Assembly: GCA_023053575.1 (NCBI GenBank)
Contig: JAKZAP010000001.1
Location: forward strand, 24,818,533 to 24,882,532
Reading direction: 5' to 3'
DNA from: Branchinecta lynchi
Taxonomy: Eukaryota; Arthropoda; Branchiopoda; Anostraca; Branchinectidae
DNA: 64,000 nt
Shown: piece after piece, positions 22,715-34,733 of the stretch
How the letters are laid out: every line of letters begins with the position of its first letter
Position numbering within the stretch: position 1 is the stretch's first letter
Program-made: the position numbers and the translations under genes
The notes under the pieces: model-generated
Told to the model about the DNA's origin: nothing
Databases searched by the model: none
What the model saw: the letters and a program-made list of their open reading frames with translations, nothing else

Positions 22715-25700
22715 GGCACTTGCCCGTCGTCCAAGTGCCATATAGCGATCGCAATTTCAGTCCGTCCGTCGGTCGGTCCAGGTTTTGCTAGTTCGGGCAC
22801 TTCCACATAAGCTAGGAAGATGAAGCTTGACAGGCATATCAGGGACCTCAAATGATTATGTTGGAAATAGTCACTTTCCCGATCCGATCATCCAGCGGGG
22901 GGGGGGTGTATTATGTATTTTTGGGATCCCAAAACGTAAGTGGAAGGATACCTATGACATCGCAAAAGTTGTCCGTCTGTCCGTCCGTCTGTCCGTCCGT
23001 CTGTAAGCACGATAACTCTCGAAGGGAATGAGATATTTTGATGAAACTTGGTGTGAGGATTCGTTGGTTCGTCGGACCAGTCAAGTTCGTAGATGGGCTT
23101 TGTAGCCCTACATTTAGGGGTGGGGGAGGGGGTTCAAATTAAGGGGCAAACAAAATATTTTGAAACAGCTAATGTGATAGTCGATGATGGGGTAAGAAAA
23201 CATGCTGAACACGATGATGAAAACCATTTTGTCATCGGACAAGTAGTTCGCCAGAAATCCGGCCAAAACCAGAAAGTTTGTTGAAAGTAAAAGTTTTATT
23301 TGAAGTTGATTAGATGTTCCATTTGGGGGTAGGAAGACATGCTTAAGACGATGGTGAAAACTATTTTTTCGACGGACAAGTATTTCGCCGGGAATCCGGC
23401 CCAAACCAGAAAGTTTGTTGAAAGTAAAAGTTTTATTTGAAGTAGATTAGATGTTCGATTTAGGGCAAGAAGACATGCTGAACACTTATGTGAAAACAAT
23501 TTTCTACCCGGACATCTAGTTCGCCCGGAATCCGGCCAAAACCGGAAAACTGTCGGGAAGTTAAAGTTTTATTTCTAGTTGATTAGATAAGCGATTTAGG
23601 GGTAAGAAGAGATGCTGAGTCCCTGTATGACAATCATATTTTACCCGAATCCGGGATCCGACCGGAATCCGGCTGGAATCGGAAAATTTGTTATAAGCTA
23701 AATTTTTATTTGAAGTTGATTAGATGTTCATTACTGGGGAAAGAAGATACCCTGATTTCGTCTTTGAGCTTTCTTTTTTCGCCGTACAATTATTTCTGGA
23801 GTTCGGCCGAAACCGGGAAATTGGCAGAAGTGGCAGGAAGTTTTCGTCAAAACAGATATGACTTATAGGGGTAAACACACATGCTGAATTCCTACCTGAA
23901 CTTGGTTTCCTCAGGTGATTAGCTATTTGGCCTTAATCTGTTTCTGAATTTTAATTGTAAAAATGTTCAAGGAGTCTGGCGATGACTGGATCTGGCTAAG
24001 AAAAGACCCAGTTGTCTGGATCAGATATTGAATTTTTGGGATCCCATCGAAACCTTTGGTCTTGTTTACTTACGACCTGCTTTTCAGATCTTAATGAAAC
24101 TTGATGCATAGAAAGACCTCGTGTCTCAGACGTCCCATTTCGAATCCGGACCGGATCCGGTGACATTGGGGGAAGTTGGAACGGGGGAACCAGATATTTT
24201 GGGAAACGCTTAGAGTGGAGAGATTGGGATGAAGCTCGGTGGAAAGAACAAGCACGAGTCCTAGATTCTTGATTGACATAACTGGACCGGATTCTCTCAC
24301 TATGGGGGAGTTGGGGGGTGGGTCTGAATTTCTAGTGATCCCGCGAGTTCGGTACTTTCTGATGTGCTAAGATGATGAAACTTGGCAGGCGTGTCAGGGA
24401 CTCGAACAGATTGACTTGAGAATAGTCGTTTCCCCGATCCGACCATCTTGGGGGGGGGGAAGGGGGAATCCGGAAAAGTGAGGTATTTTTAACTTGAGAA
24501 CGGGTGATCGGACCTTAATGAAACTTGATAAATAGAAAGGCTTTGTGTCTCAAACGCCCCATTCCAAATATGGAGCGGATCCGGGGACATTGAGGGGAGT
24601 TGGAGGGGGAACTGGAAATCTTGGGAAATGCTTAGAGTTGAGGGTTCGGGATGAAACTTGGCGAGAAGAACAAGCAAGAGTTGGGAGGGTGGGGGGGGTA
24701 AAAATTTCTTGTGATTCCGCGAGTTGACCCGAACAGATTTACTTGCTATTGTAGTTTATCCGATCCGACCATTGTGGGGGTGTAGAAGGATGGAGAATCC
24801 GTAAAATTGAGTAGTGCGTGCTCAGCTATTTAACGGGTGATCCGATTCAAATGAAACTTGATATTTAGAAACACCTCGTGTGGAGGGATCTGGATGCAAT
24901 TTGGTAGGAAGAACAAGCATTAGCCCTAGATACGTAATTGATAGAACCAGATCGTGTCGGGGCTCTGTGGGGGGAGTTGGAGGGGGTTTCCCAAAATTCC
25001 AGTGATCACGAGTTTGGGTACTTCCAGATGTGACACAATGCCCTAGGGAGACTTCCATTCTTGGATCAGACCATTTCGGGGAATTGAGGGAGGGGGAATC
25101 CGGAAATTACTGACTTCCATAGGCTGCGAACAAATGGTCCGATTCAAGTGAAACTTTATGGGTGATAAGAACTGATGACCTAGGTGTGCAAAGCATGTGT
25201 CCGAACCCTAGGCTGCCATTGTTGAGGGAATTGGGGGGGGGGGGTCCAAAAACTTTGTGACATGCACAAAAAACCAACGGATCGGCCCAATGGGATGCAA
25301 GTTGGACTGTACCAAGTTTATGCGGCCTAGATTTGTCATTTGGTGTCCGAACCGGATCCAACCAAAGTAGGGGGAGGATGAAGCGGGAACCGGAAATTTG
25401 AAGATATGCTCCAGTTCGAGTTAAACTTGATGGACAGGAAGAGGAGATGTTAGAGATGCGAGGTTTATGTGTCTGAGTCGTATTCGGCCACAATGGGGGG
25501 AGTTGGAGGGGGAGTCCCGGAAATGTTGTAGCTCGCATAGGGGTTAAATGAAACTTGGAGAGCACAGAGATTGTAGGCGTCAGATGAAATATTTTAGGGT
25601 CCGGACCTGGTCCGGACGGGTCCGAGCACGGTGGGGAGGGGTACCGGAATTTCCGGGAAAATGCTTAGATTTACTTTTCGTTTCTCACATGGACGGGAAG

Positions 25701-25997
25701 AGGAGATTTTAGATATGCGAAGTTTATGTGGGCGAGTCGTATTCAGCCACAGTGGGGGGAGTTGGAGGGGTAGCCCCGGAAATGTTGTGGCTCGCATAGG
25801 GGAAACGAGTGGAGTGATTTGAATGAAACTTGGAAAGTAGAGAGATCGTATGCGTTAGATGGCATATTTTAGGGTCTGGACCGGATCCGATTACGGTGGG
25901 GAGGTGTAATGGAATTTCCGGAAAAATGCTCAGATTTACTTCCTCGCTCCTCACACCACCTACTCGTAACAAGTGCCATATGAGATCGTAGCTCTTG
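22715..25997 (+). mobile_element. Family 2 element interrupted by a Family 1 element
   Basis: It runs from the hairpin GGCACTTGCCCGTCGTCCAAGTGCC to the end AGATCGTAGCTCTTG at 25997. The Family 1 element at 22917-24065 is nested within it. It is the counterpart of the right-truncated copy at 1226-2905 in unit 1 and keeps the 3' half that copy lost. Confidence 0.7.
22917..24065 (+). mobile_element. Family 1 element nested in Family 2
   Basis: Left end TTTTTGGGATCCCAAAACG, (GTCY)n at 22973-23005, 137-bp repeats, right end GGGATCCCATCGAAACC...CTTGTT. The empty site is in unit 1 at 1443-1456 (ATGTATTTTTTACTTACG); here and in unit 3 the element splits that T-run. No larger target-site duplication is visible. 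Confidence 0.85.
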
Positions 25998-26396
25998 TTG
26001 ATATCGCGGATTGAAAACCGCATCCAAAATAGTTCTTATGGTGCAAATAAATGTGCACTTCTTCGATAGGCTACCCGTATCCCGTACTTTTCATGCTTCA
26101 GAGGGTTGACCCAAGTTTATAAGCTCTAAATAGAGAATACTCAAAGGGATCGGCATATACTAGCAAAAGGCTTTCGGTTTAGTGGGTCCCAGTTTAGTAT
26201 AGAACGAAAAAGAAAAACAAGAGGAACGAAAGAAACAAAATATACAAAATAACGCTTAATGCCAAGACTTCCCATCCTGCGAAATGAGTCGGTCTGTGTC
26301 TTGAGCACGCATTTGTATGTTCTGTTTAACCTTTTCAAGTTGGCCTAACTCTGGAGAAACACTGAGAGAATCACTATTTCCTTACTTTCTTTTCAG

Positions 26397-26443
26397 ATAT
26401 TAAACGAAGTTGTGGACTTGGTGACCCCCCAGGGGAAAACGGG
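26397..26443 (+). CDS. ARID1: ARID1/Osa-like gene, small exon A' (copy 2)
   Basis: This 47-nt exon has acceptor CTTTCTTTTCAG and donor GTAAGTCG. It reads ILNEVVDLVTPQGKT plus two bases, so it has the same phase 0 entry and phase 2 exit as exon A. Compared with A it has one extra codon and 13 base changes in 44. EVVDLV is unchanged at the protein level: GAA GTT GTG GAC are identical and the L and V codons differ synonymously. Residues outside the core are almost all replaced. Intron flanks differ at about 1 in 39 bases upstream and about 7 in 170 downstream. Used with B' it adds 28 codons. Whether A/B and A'/B' are spliced together or as alternatives cannot be told from DNA. Confidence 0.62.
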
Positions 26444-26859
26444 GTAAGTCGTACACTTTCAATTACTTAGGTGAGTACTGAGAGAGTAGCACGGTTCATA
26501 CCTGCAGTGAAAAAATATTGATTTACAAAATTCCAGTTAAATTGTAGAAAGATTCACGCGTCCGACATATGTTTTGGGTCCCCATCATTCCTTCTACACG
26601 TCAGTTCGCCTGAAAATCCGTTACTACGCCCAAATTTTCAGAGAGTTGGCCCATACGCTAGTTAGCTCACGCGTCCGTTGGTCCACAAGTCACGCGTCCG
26701 TCGGTCCTCAAGTTAGTTCACCCACACTTCAGTTGACCCAATGTCAATTTACTACCTAAGGGTCAGTTCGTCCACACGTCAGCTTGTCAAATCCTCAAAT
26801 CCGACAGTTTGTCCACATGCCAGTCCGTAGGGAAATAATACCCGTATGGAAATAATTCA

Positions 26860-29220
26860 AGTCATTGTATTATAGAACATTTTTCCAATCGTAAACAATT
26901 GGAAACAATCGTAAACAATTGTTTTTTTACAATTGGAAACAGTTGTTTACGATGGTAAAAAGTTGTTTCTAATTGTTTACCGTTGTAAACAACTGTTTCC
27001 GACCGTAAACGACTGATTCCGATCGTAAAAAAACAATTGTTTACGATTGGAAAAATGTTACAATGACTTGACTTATTTCCACACGTGTAAGTCGTAAATC
27101 ATTGGAAATGATCCTTTTTTCAGTTGTGTTAGTGGACATTTCCGCAACTGAAAACAATGCAAAACAGTTCGAAATAATGGAAAAAAAATGTTTTTTGCAT
27201 TATTTTCCTATTGAAAACGATTGTAAACAGTTCATAATAACTGTGCTTTCTCAACTAAGTCCTAAAACACCATTGTTTTTGTTTTTACAAAATGATTATG
27301 GGACATATTTCCCTCTGAAAACAAATGTAAACAATGCAATAGGCTACAGTTGTAAGCGATAGTATTTCGACAACTAAACTATAAAACAAACTATAATTTT
27401 TTTTTACAACTATAAAAATTCCCAAATTGATAGCAACTGCATAGCTTATAATACATTTTCCAGTTTTTTAACAGCTGGGTTCAAACATTTATTTTTCAAG
27501 CATGACAGCGCTACATTTCCAGCCGTAAATTTGCAATTCGAAATAGTTATTTTCAATTGTTTCCCTACTATTTTTCCTAACAGGATTATTTGAAAAATTT
27601 CTGGATGTAGATTTCCGTTTTAATGATTGTTTAAATATATTTCTATGCAAAACAAGAGCTACGAGCTCATACGGCACTTGTTACGAGTAGGCACGGCTCG
27701 GTTATGTCAATGATATATCTAGTGTTTGCTAGGTGTCTTCCCACCAAGTTTCATCTCGATCCCTCCACTCGTAGCGTTTCCCAAGATTTCCGGTTGCCCC
27801 CTCCAGCTCCCCCCAAAAGTCACCAGATCCGGTCCGGACTTTAAGTGGATCGTCTGAGGCATGAGGTCGTTCCAAATATCAAGTTTCATCGAGATCCGGT
27901 CACCCGTTCAAAAGTTATAAATACCTCAAGATTCCGGATTCCCCCTCCCTCCACTCCCCCGACAGTGCCCGAATCGGCTCGGTCATGTCAATGATGTATC
28001 TAGTGTTTGGTAGGTGTCTTCCCACCAAGTTTCATCTCGATCCCTCAACTCATAGCGTTTCCCAAGATTTCCGGTTGCCCCCTTCAGCTCCCCCCAAAAG
28101 TCACCGGATCCGGTCCTGATTCTAAGTGGGTCGTCTGAGGCATGAGGTCGTTCCAAATATCAAGTTTCATCGAGATCCGATCACCCGTTCAAAAGTTATA
28201 AATACCCCATGATTCCGGATTCCCCCTCCCTCCAATCCCCCCACGGTGCTTGGATCGGGGAAGTGACTATTTCCAACTTAATCATTTGGGGTCCCTGATA
28301 CGCCTGCCAATTTTTATCGTCCTAGCTTATGTGGAAGTGCCCGAACTAGCAAAACCTGGACAGACCGACGGACGGAGAGAAATTGCGATCGCTATATGGC
28401 ACTTGGCCGAAGGGCAAGTGCCATAAAAAAACTCACACTTGTAAACAGTTGTAGAGTTAACATTGGAAATCATGGTACCCAATTGAAACTTTACAACTAG
28501 TTACAGCTATTCTGTTTCCGAAACGAGGTCAATTGTTTCCAATGGAAAACAACTGAAAACTATGGTAACAGTTGATTAATTGGACTTGAGAAACAACTGG
28601 AAATAGTTGAAGAATTGGAGTCGGAAACAACTGAAAAAAATTCTACCCAATTGTAATTTTATATCTGTTTATAGTTGTTTTTGTTTACACAATTCGAACA
28701 AGTGTTTTCGACCAAAAGCAACTGAAACGATTGGAAGCAGCCATCTAAATAAACTTGAACAAAAACACTAGTAAACAATTGTAAACTTGCGACTGGAAAC
28801 AACCGGAAAGAATCGTATCCATTTGTAATTTTTCAACTGTTTCGAGTTTTTGAAACAGTTTGAAACAATTTGGAAAAGGGTCCTGACGTGGACCCTTGGC
28901 AAGAAGGGCCTAAATATCGCTGATGAAGAATCGTAGCTGACGTATCCGTTGAAAACATTGTTTGAGTACATATTTCCCTCTGAAAACAAATGTATAGGTT
29001 ACAGTTGTAAGCGATAGTATTTCGACAACTAGAAATAGTTATTCCCAAATTGATAGCAGCTGCGAAGCTTATAATACATTTTCCAGTTTTTTACCAGCTG
29101 GTTTCATACATTTATTTTTCAAGCATGACAACGCTACATTTCCAGATGTAAATTTGCAATTAAAAATAGTTATTTTCAATTGTTTCCCTACTATTTTTCC
29201 CAACAGGATTATTTGAAAAA
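26860..29220. repeat. CAATTG-rich repeat, unit 2 copy
   Basis: This is the counterpart of 3535-5090 and shares its order of landmarks, including the TGCAATAGGCTACAG block twice (about 27336 and, shortened, 28990). A Family 2 element (27653-28428) interrupts it. At about 29221 the sequence jumps to what is 9916 in unit 1, so 4.8 kb is absent relative to unit 1 (deletion here or insertion there). Confidence 0.65.
27653..28428 (-). mobile_element. Family 2 element, reverse orientation, about 0.78 kb
   Basis: It reads CAAGAGCTACGAGCTC at the left and GGCACTTGGCCGAAGGGCAAGTGCC at the right, with two internal repeats of about 285 bp and a short (GTCY) remnant. Unit 1 at 4262-4280 is the empty site (TCTATGCAAAAAACACTC); the element splits the A-run, equivalent to a T|T target on the other strand. 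Confidence 0.85.
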
Positions 29221-29224
29221 TTTC

Positions 29225-29948
29225 CCGGCGTTTGCTCATTAAAAGCTAGGGGGTGCATTTGAAATGGGTGTGTCGTTTGAGTATTGATTTGTTGAGTTCC
29301 ACCTGTCAGGCGGGGCAAAGTGAATCTGGTAGCCCCTGTATGTGGGCATTATTAAGAGTGATCGCTTGCTTGAAAGATTAATACACCTGCGAGCGTTGCC
29401 GATTTGCGAATATTTAGGAATAACAAGTTTCTGCAGATATTTTTTGGTACCTTTTTCTAAAGATGGTTAGTTGTGATGAGGTTGTGATGAGACCAGCATA
29501 ATATTGGACTACTCCCTGAAAGCTTTTTTATTAACGAAAGTAAGTTTTGTGAGTACATGATTGGAATTAGTTTATGCTAGGGTTATACGTTAGTTCCATG
29601 CTAAAACCATTTGCCATTTAATACAAGAATAATCTGTCGTTCATGCGAATACATTGGTCTACGAAAAGTTCTTGAGATGGGGTGGAGATATCCTGCAGGC
29701 ACTACAAATTAAAACATTAGTAGATACAACAGTATATATAAAACTGGATCTATTTGCTGTAAATTAAGTTGAATACATAAAATGCCAAGATATCACAGAA
29801 CAAAGGCTTTTGTGATGCTAAGTATTGTATTACTGCTTTTGAAAGGTGAATTAGTAAGAAACTGTGAACCAATGAACCAATAAAAATAAGCACACTTAGA
29901 CAGAGACAACAAATATAGTAACAGTGTAGGGTTCTTTAGATGGGTTGT
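29225..29948. pseudogene. Carrier-protein-like relic, copy 2 (serine lost), and flanks
   Basis: The frame at 29652-29767 reads TLVYEKFLRWGGDILQALQI then KTLVDTTVYIKLDLFAVN and stops. It is colinear with 10348-10443 in unit 1, but the GGDSL motif is GGDIL, which would abolish prosthetic-group attachment if this ever encoded a carrier domain. Flanking sequence to 29225 is shared with unit 1; 29768-29948 is unit 2-specific and featureless. Confidence 0.28.
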
Positions 29949-31110
29949 TTTTGGGATCCCAAAACGTAAGTGGAGGGATACCTATGACATCGCAAAAGTT
30001 GTCCGTCCGTCCGTCTGTCCGTCCGTCTGTAAGCATGATAACTCTCGAAGGGAATGAGATATTTTGATGAAACTTGGTGTGAGTATTTGTTGGGTCGTCG
30101 GACCAGTCAAGTTCGTAGATGGGCTTTGTAGCCCTACATTTAGGGGTCGGGGAGGGGGTTCAAATTAAGGGTCAAACAAAATGTTTTGAAACAGCTAATG
30201 TGATAGTCGATTATGAGGTAAGAAGACATGCTGAGCACGATGGTGAACACTATTTTGTCATCGGACGAGTAGTTCGCCCGGAATCCGGCCAAAACCGGAA
30301 AGTTTGTTAAAAGTAAAAGTTTTATTTGAAGTTGATTAGATGTTCGAATTAGGGGTAGAAAGACATGCTGAAGACGATGGTGAAAACCATTTTCTCGACG
30401 GACAAGTAGTTCGCCCGGAATCCGGCCGAAACCGGAAAGTTTGTTCAAATTAGAAGTTTTATTTCGAGTTGATTTGATGTTCAATTTAGGGCAAGAAGAC
30501 TTGTTAAACACTTATGTGAAAACACTTTTTCTATCCGGACATGTAGTTCGCCCGGAATCCGGCGAAAACCGGAAAGTTGGTTAAAAGTAAAAGTTTAATC
30601 TGAAGTGGATTAAATCTTTGATTTATGTGTAAGAAGACATGCCGAACACGATGGTGAAAATCATTTTCTCGCTGGACAACTAGTTCGCCCGGAATCCGGC
30701 CAAAACCGGAAAATTTGTTAAAAGCAAAAGTTCGATTAGATGACAGATTAAGTGGTAAGAGGAGAGGCTGAGTCGGTTTATGACAATGGTTTTTTACCCG
30801 GACATATAATTATTCTGGAATCCGGTTGTAACCGGATTTTTTTGAAGTCAAACTTTTATTCAAAGTTGATTAGATGTTCTTTATAGGGATAAGGAGATAC
30901 GCTGGTTTTGTTTCTGTATTTTTTTTTGCTGGACTAGTAGGAAATTGGCAGGAAGTCTCGGTCGGTATCGTCAAAATAGATATGGCTTATCTGTACTTGG
31001 TTTTCTCTGATGATTAGCCTGTCCAAGACTGGATCTGGCGAAGACAAGACTCGATTGTCTGAATCAAATATTAGATTTTTGGGATCCCATCGACACCTTT
31101 GGTCTTGTTC
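29949..31110 (+). mobile_element. Family 1 element, about 1.16 kb
   Basis: Left end TTTTTGGGATCCCAAAACG, (GTCY)n at 29998-30030, 137-bp-type repeats that become more divergent toward the right, then GGGATCCCATCGACACC and CTTGTT. It sits in unit 2-specific DNA, so no empty site is available here. Confidence 0.85.
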
Positions 31111-31465
31111 TGAAGGAGCTTAAACACACCTGCAATTTCAGATAGCACGCCCAATAACAAGTAATGTAAACTATATTGGATATGAAAGTAGGCCTACATT
31201 CAGTTGTTTCTTCTTTTGAGTGACTAAGAGTGAAAATTGGGGCTACATCTTTTCAAAGGTGCATGTTTGCCTTTTTTCGAAAGCACAAGATTGACTAAGA
31301 AAAATGCATCGTCTAGTTTGTTCATCCTTGTAAAACAAATCGAACTAGGAAAAGCACCCTTTCTAGAGTCAACAGAGACATTTGAGTTTTTTCTGAAATC
31401 TTAAGAGGCTCCCAACTAAGAAAGCACCAACTCACTTGTGATTTGCGGAATGTTTATTTGTTTTT

Positions 31466-33132
31466 TATGGCACTTGAGCTTACTCAAGTGTCATATAGCG
31501 ATTGTAATTTCTGTCGGTCTGTCGGTCCCGGTTTTGCTAGTTCGGGCACTTCCAGATAAGCTAGGACGATGAAACTTGGCAGGCATATCAGGGACCGGAC
31601 CAGCTCAACTTAAAATTAATCATTTCTTCAATCCGACTTTCCCCGGATCCGGGAGTCCGGAAACTATAAAGCAAAAGTGGAGCGAAAAGTAGCAAAAAAA
31701 GGGCTGCCCGAATGCGGGAGCGAATCAGGAACCTCTGAGTTCTAAGGCCAACGCTCTACCAACTGAGCCACGAGTCCATGTGTGAGAGAGCGAATGCGGG
31801 AATACAAACAAAGTGGATAATCTAAACAAATTACATTGTTAGGATAATGGAACTTGTCAGAAATATTGGATGTATTAGGGAGCGTATGCGGGAGTATATA
31901 TTGTTAAAAGATTGACGACCTGATTAACCTGGACATAGTCAAGAAACATAAATAATAGTTTGGGCACTTCCACGCAAGCTAGGACGATGAAACTTCGCAG
32001 GCATATCAGGGACCCGACCAGACTAAGTTGGAAATAGTCACTTGCCCGATCCGACCATCGTGGGGGAGGGGGCGGAATCCGGAAAATAGGGACATTCATC
32101 ACTTTCGAACGGGTGATCGGATCTTAATGAAACTTGATATCTGGAAAGATCTCGTGTCTCAGATGTCTCATTTCGAGTCCGGACCGGATCCGATGAATCT
32201 TGGGGGTGAGTCTTGAGGGGAGTGGAGGGACGGGGAATCCGGAAAAATTTGGAAAAATTAAATATTTTCAGCTTACGAACGGGTCGTCGGATCTTAACGA
32301 AACTTGATATATGGAAGGACCTCATGTCTCAGACGCCGGTGACATTGGGGGGAGTTGGAAGGGGAAACCGGAAATCTTGAAAAACGCTCAGAGTGGAGAG
32401 ATCCGGATGAAACTTGGTAGAAAGAACAAGCACAAGTCCTAGACGCCTGACTGACATAACCGGAACGGATCCGCTCACTTTGCGGGAGTTGAGGGGGGGG
32501 AGTCCTAATTTCTAGTGATCCCGCGAGTTCGATGCTTCCTGATGTGCTAGGACAATGAAAATTGGCAAGCATGCCAAGGACCCGACCAGATTAAATAGGA
32601 AATAGTCACTTCCCCGATCTGACCATCTGGGGGGGGGGGTGGAGGGACGGGGAAGCCAAAATTGAGGTATTTTTAACTTGCGAACGGTTGGTCGGATCTT
32701 GATGAAAGTTGATATTTAGCATGACCTCGTGTCTCAGACGTCCCACTTTAAATCCGGACCGGATCCGATGTCACTGGGGGGGGGGGGGGGAGCTGGTGGA
32801 GGGAACCAGAAATCTTGACAAACGCTTAGAGTGCAGCGATCGGGATGGAATTTATTCGGCCACGGTAGGTGGAGATAGAGTGAGTGCCGGAAATCGTGTA
32901 GCACGTCTAGGGATCAAACAAATGGATTTATTGGGATGAAAGTTTGAACAGTCATGTGCATTTGCTGCAGACAATCGAGACGATGCCGGAACTGCTCAGA
33001 AATGAGTGAAACTAAATATCCTATTTCTATTTCCGAATCGCATTTTTGGATGGCGGGTGTATTTTGTGAGGTTCTCATCTACTTTCTTGTACAGCCTACT
33101 CGTACAAGTGCCATATGAGCTCGTAGCTCTTG
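31466..33132 (+). mobile_element. Family 2 element at the site holding Family 1 in unit 1
   Basis: The left hairpin is ATGGCACTTGAGC...CAAGTGTCAT and the right end is GTAGCTCTTG at 33132. Left flank GATTTGCGGAATG-TTATTTG and right flank CTTAAGT-GGAAAGGTTGCG are the same as those around the Family 1 element at 13321-14712 in unit 1. It contains a tRNA-like segment (31701-31777) and its surrounding about 300 bp, which is not Family 2 sequence and looks like a nested insertion. Confidence 0.8.
31701..31777 (-). tRNA. tRNA-like relic (pseudogene or SINE head)
   Basis: On the minus strand, GGACTCGTGGCTCAGTTGGT contains a good A-box (TGGCTCAGTTGG) and a perfect D-arm (GCTC/GAGC). A seven-base loop CTTAGAA would place TAG as anticodon, and a degraded B-box GGTTCCTGATTCG follows. 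The acceptor stem does not close (the 3' side is CGGGCAGCCC, not CGAGTCC) and the anticodon stem is poor. It is thus not a functional tRNA; a tRNA-derived SINE or decayed copy fits better. The phrase GCGAATGCGGGA recurs on both sides. Confidence 0.45.
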
Positions 33133-33332
33133 TCTTAAGTTGGAAAGGTTGCGTTAGTAGATAGCGACTAAGGTGAACCAATCTGAATAGGCAGAAATAC
33201 ATTTTTTTGTTGCCCCTCGGTCTTTGCACCCTTTCTAGAGTCAACAAAGGCATTTGAGTGTTTTCTGAGATCTTAAGAGGTCACCAACTAAGAAAGCACC
33301 AACTCACTTGTGATTTTCGGAATCATTTTTTG

Positions 33333-33893
33333 TATTTGGGATCCCAAAACGTAAGTGGAGGGATACCTATGACATCATAAAAGTTGTCTGTCTGTCCGTC
33401 CGTCCATCCGTCTGTCCGTCTGTACGCACTATAACTCTCGAAGGGAATGAGATATTTTGATGAAACTTGGTGTGAGGATTGTTTGGGTGAAGAGTAAGGT
33501 CAAGTTCATAGATGGGCTCTGTAGCCCTACATTTAGGTGTGGGGGAGGGGTTTAATTTAAGGGACAAATTAAATATTTTTAAACATATAATGTGATAGTC
33601 GATTGTGGGGTAAGAAGACATACTGAACACGATGGTGAAATCCATTTTGACAAGTAGTTTGCCAGGAATCCGGCCAAAACCGGAAAGTTTGTTAAAAGTA
33701 AAAGTTATATTTGAAGTTGATTAGATGTTGGATTTAGGGATAAGAAGACATGCTGAAAATGATGGTGACACACATTTGTTCGCCGGACAAGTAGTTAGCC
33801 CGGAATCCGGCCAAAACCGGAAAGTCTTTTAAAAGTAAAAGTTCTATTTGAAGTTGATTAGATGTTCGATTTAGGGATAAGAAGACATGCTGA
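33333..33893 (+). mobile_element. Family 1 element, truncated (unit 2 copy of 14911-15472)
   Basis: Same left end, (GTCY)n tract, repeat content and truncation point (GACATGCTGATATCC) as in unit 1, so it was inherited through the duplication and not inserted twice. Confidence 0.8.
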
Positions 33894-34255
33894 TATCCTA
33901 CTTTCAACTCACGTTCCTCTTTCTCTCTCTGCTTCTCAAAGCAAGTAAAAATAAATCCTTTGTAATTCAGTAAGTACCTCACAAGACTCAGAACGTGATT
34001 AAATTTCCATCGGGCCAAAACCTAGAACATGGCCTCGTAGAAGTCGTGGTACCAACGAATATCGAACCACGCTAAATATCTTTGGAACGCTGACGACCAA
34101 GATGGCGTCGGCGTTCCAAACCGTATTATCTGTCCACGTAGATTGGATCTGACGAAAAAGGAAAGGGGCATCAACCCGCAACAGTTTCCTTGTCTATAAA
34201 ACCGTTTAATGATTTCTGTTTTGATTTATACGGAGTCAAACGATTTTGCCATAAT

Positions 34256-34565
34256 GAGCGTGTTCCATCCTACTTACCGTAGTTACTGCGCATGACGTCA
34301 CAAATTCCGGCTTTTTGCCGTCAATGCTGGAAAGATTTTTCTATTTTCCAGAAGAATATCATACCACGGGCGAATCAGACAAATCACGTTTCAGAGATCC
34401 GTAGTTACTCCGCTTACTACGCTCCCGAGCGTGGTAAGCAAATAGTTACTATTCTATTAGTTACTATTTCGAGAAGGTTGGAACGGTCAGCGTAATAACT
34501 TTTGGTGAGGTTGGAACGGAAATAGTAACTAAAAGTTACTATTGATAAGAGGGTGGAACACGCTC
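34256..34565. mobile_element. MITE, full length 310 bp
   Basis: Terminal inverted repeats GAGCGTGTTCCATCCT and AGGGTGGAACACGCTC flank a non-coding interior with GTAGTTACT/AGTTACTAT repeats. AAT precedes the left end and follows the right end, a possible 3-bp target duplication. It is the reference copy for 15844-15941 and 57766-58041. Confidence 0.8.
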
Positions 34566-34733
34566 AATATAAACGCGAATTTCTTTTATGGTGATGAAAG
34601 TCAAACACTTCCATTTGACCGTATCTTATACCTGATGTGTATTCGAGTCCAGAACGTAAAATCACACCAGTAACATGTTCCCCATGAAGTAAAATGTCAG
34701 CTGGAAACCTAAAAACAAAATAGAAAACATTAA

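Noticed and set aside
31701..31777. Functional tRNA gene
   Set aside because: The A-box and D-arm are good, but the acceptor stem does not pair and the T-arm is degenerate, so only a tRNA-like relic is reported.
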